Below are positions 14,948-15,131 of a DNA stretch of 15,131 nucleotides, in pieces (the stretch's first letter is position 1; each line of letters starts with the position of its first letter). Location: the NCBI GenBank assembly GCA_964589825.1, contig CAZPUS010000058.1, positions 1 to 15,131 on the forward strand, written 5' to 3'. This DNA is from CAZPUS01 sp964589825 (GTDB lineage Bacteria; Fibrobacterota; Chitinivibrionia; Chitinivibrionales; WJKA01). The notes below the pieces were generated by a model, which made no database searches, was not told the DNA's origin, and saw nothing but the letters and a program-made list of their open reading frames with translations. The position numbers and the translations under genes are program-made.

Positions 14948-15131
14948 GCCCATTGGTTTTGCCCGGATCGTACATTAATTCATACCGCGTTGAAATATCC
15001 CTGCAGCTGCCGCTGCAGTTCATCCCGGCCCGTTTCCGGTGATATATCGACAACTGCCGCAGTATCGAGGTTGTGCTCCTGACTTCGCCGGTTTTTTGAG
15101 GTGTCAAAAATATAAGTTATTGTTATCTAAT

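Noticed and set aside
15001..15018. Hairpin CTGCAGC/GCTGCAG after the GH65 gene as a terminator
   Set aside because: No T run follows the stem on either strand, so it does not qualify as an intrinsic terminator.

Overview
The window looks like chromosomal DNA of a Gram-negative bacterium. The evidence is an OmpA-type outer-membrane protein with a beta-barrel and peptidoglycan-binding domain, a large exported partner protein, consensus sigma70-type promoters and Shine-Dalgarno sites. The OmpA/thrombospondin-type-3 architecture, adjacent birA-coaX and a GH65 phosphorylase would fit Fibrobacterota/Chitinispirillia-like or spirochaete-like lineages. That placement is a low-confidence impression, because no rRNA or marker gene is present.

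Positions 1-3126, minus strand: the 5' end of a type III-B (Cmr) CRISPR-Cas operon. A near-perfect promoter (TTGACA, 18 bp, TATACT) drives cas6, a Csx20-like small protein, a Csx1/TM1812-type CARF-HEPN ribonuclease and the first 66 codons of cmr1, which runs off the left edge. The genes overlap or are 1-5 bp apart. Cas6 should cut pre-crRNA. The Cmr complex should make cyclic oligoadenylate on target RNA. Csx1 should be the cOA-activated RNase, and Csx20 is a candidate cOA-handling partner. No CRISPR array, cas1 or cas2 is in view. A possible 30-codon leader ORF overlaps the cas6 start.

Positions 3127-5871: a divergently transcribed sulfotransferase with its own promoter. It converges on a minus-strand birA-coaX pair (biotin-protein ligase and type III pantothenate kinase) that overlaps by 4 bp.

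Positions 6118-12500, plus strand: an orphan radical SAM/SPASM protein, then a large exported Asp/Thr-rich protein of unknown function, then an OmpA-family protein with five thrombospondin type 3 Ca-binding repeats. A strong intrinsic terminator follows the OmpA gene. The exported protein and the OmpA protein probably belong to the same envelope function.

Positions 12599-14947, plus strand: a divergent GH65 inverting glycoside phosphorylase. The last ~180 bases hold no gene that can be supported.
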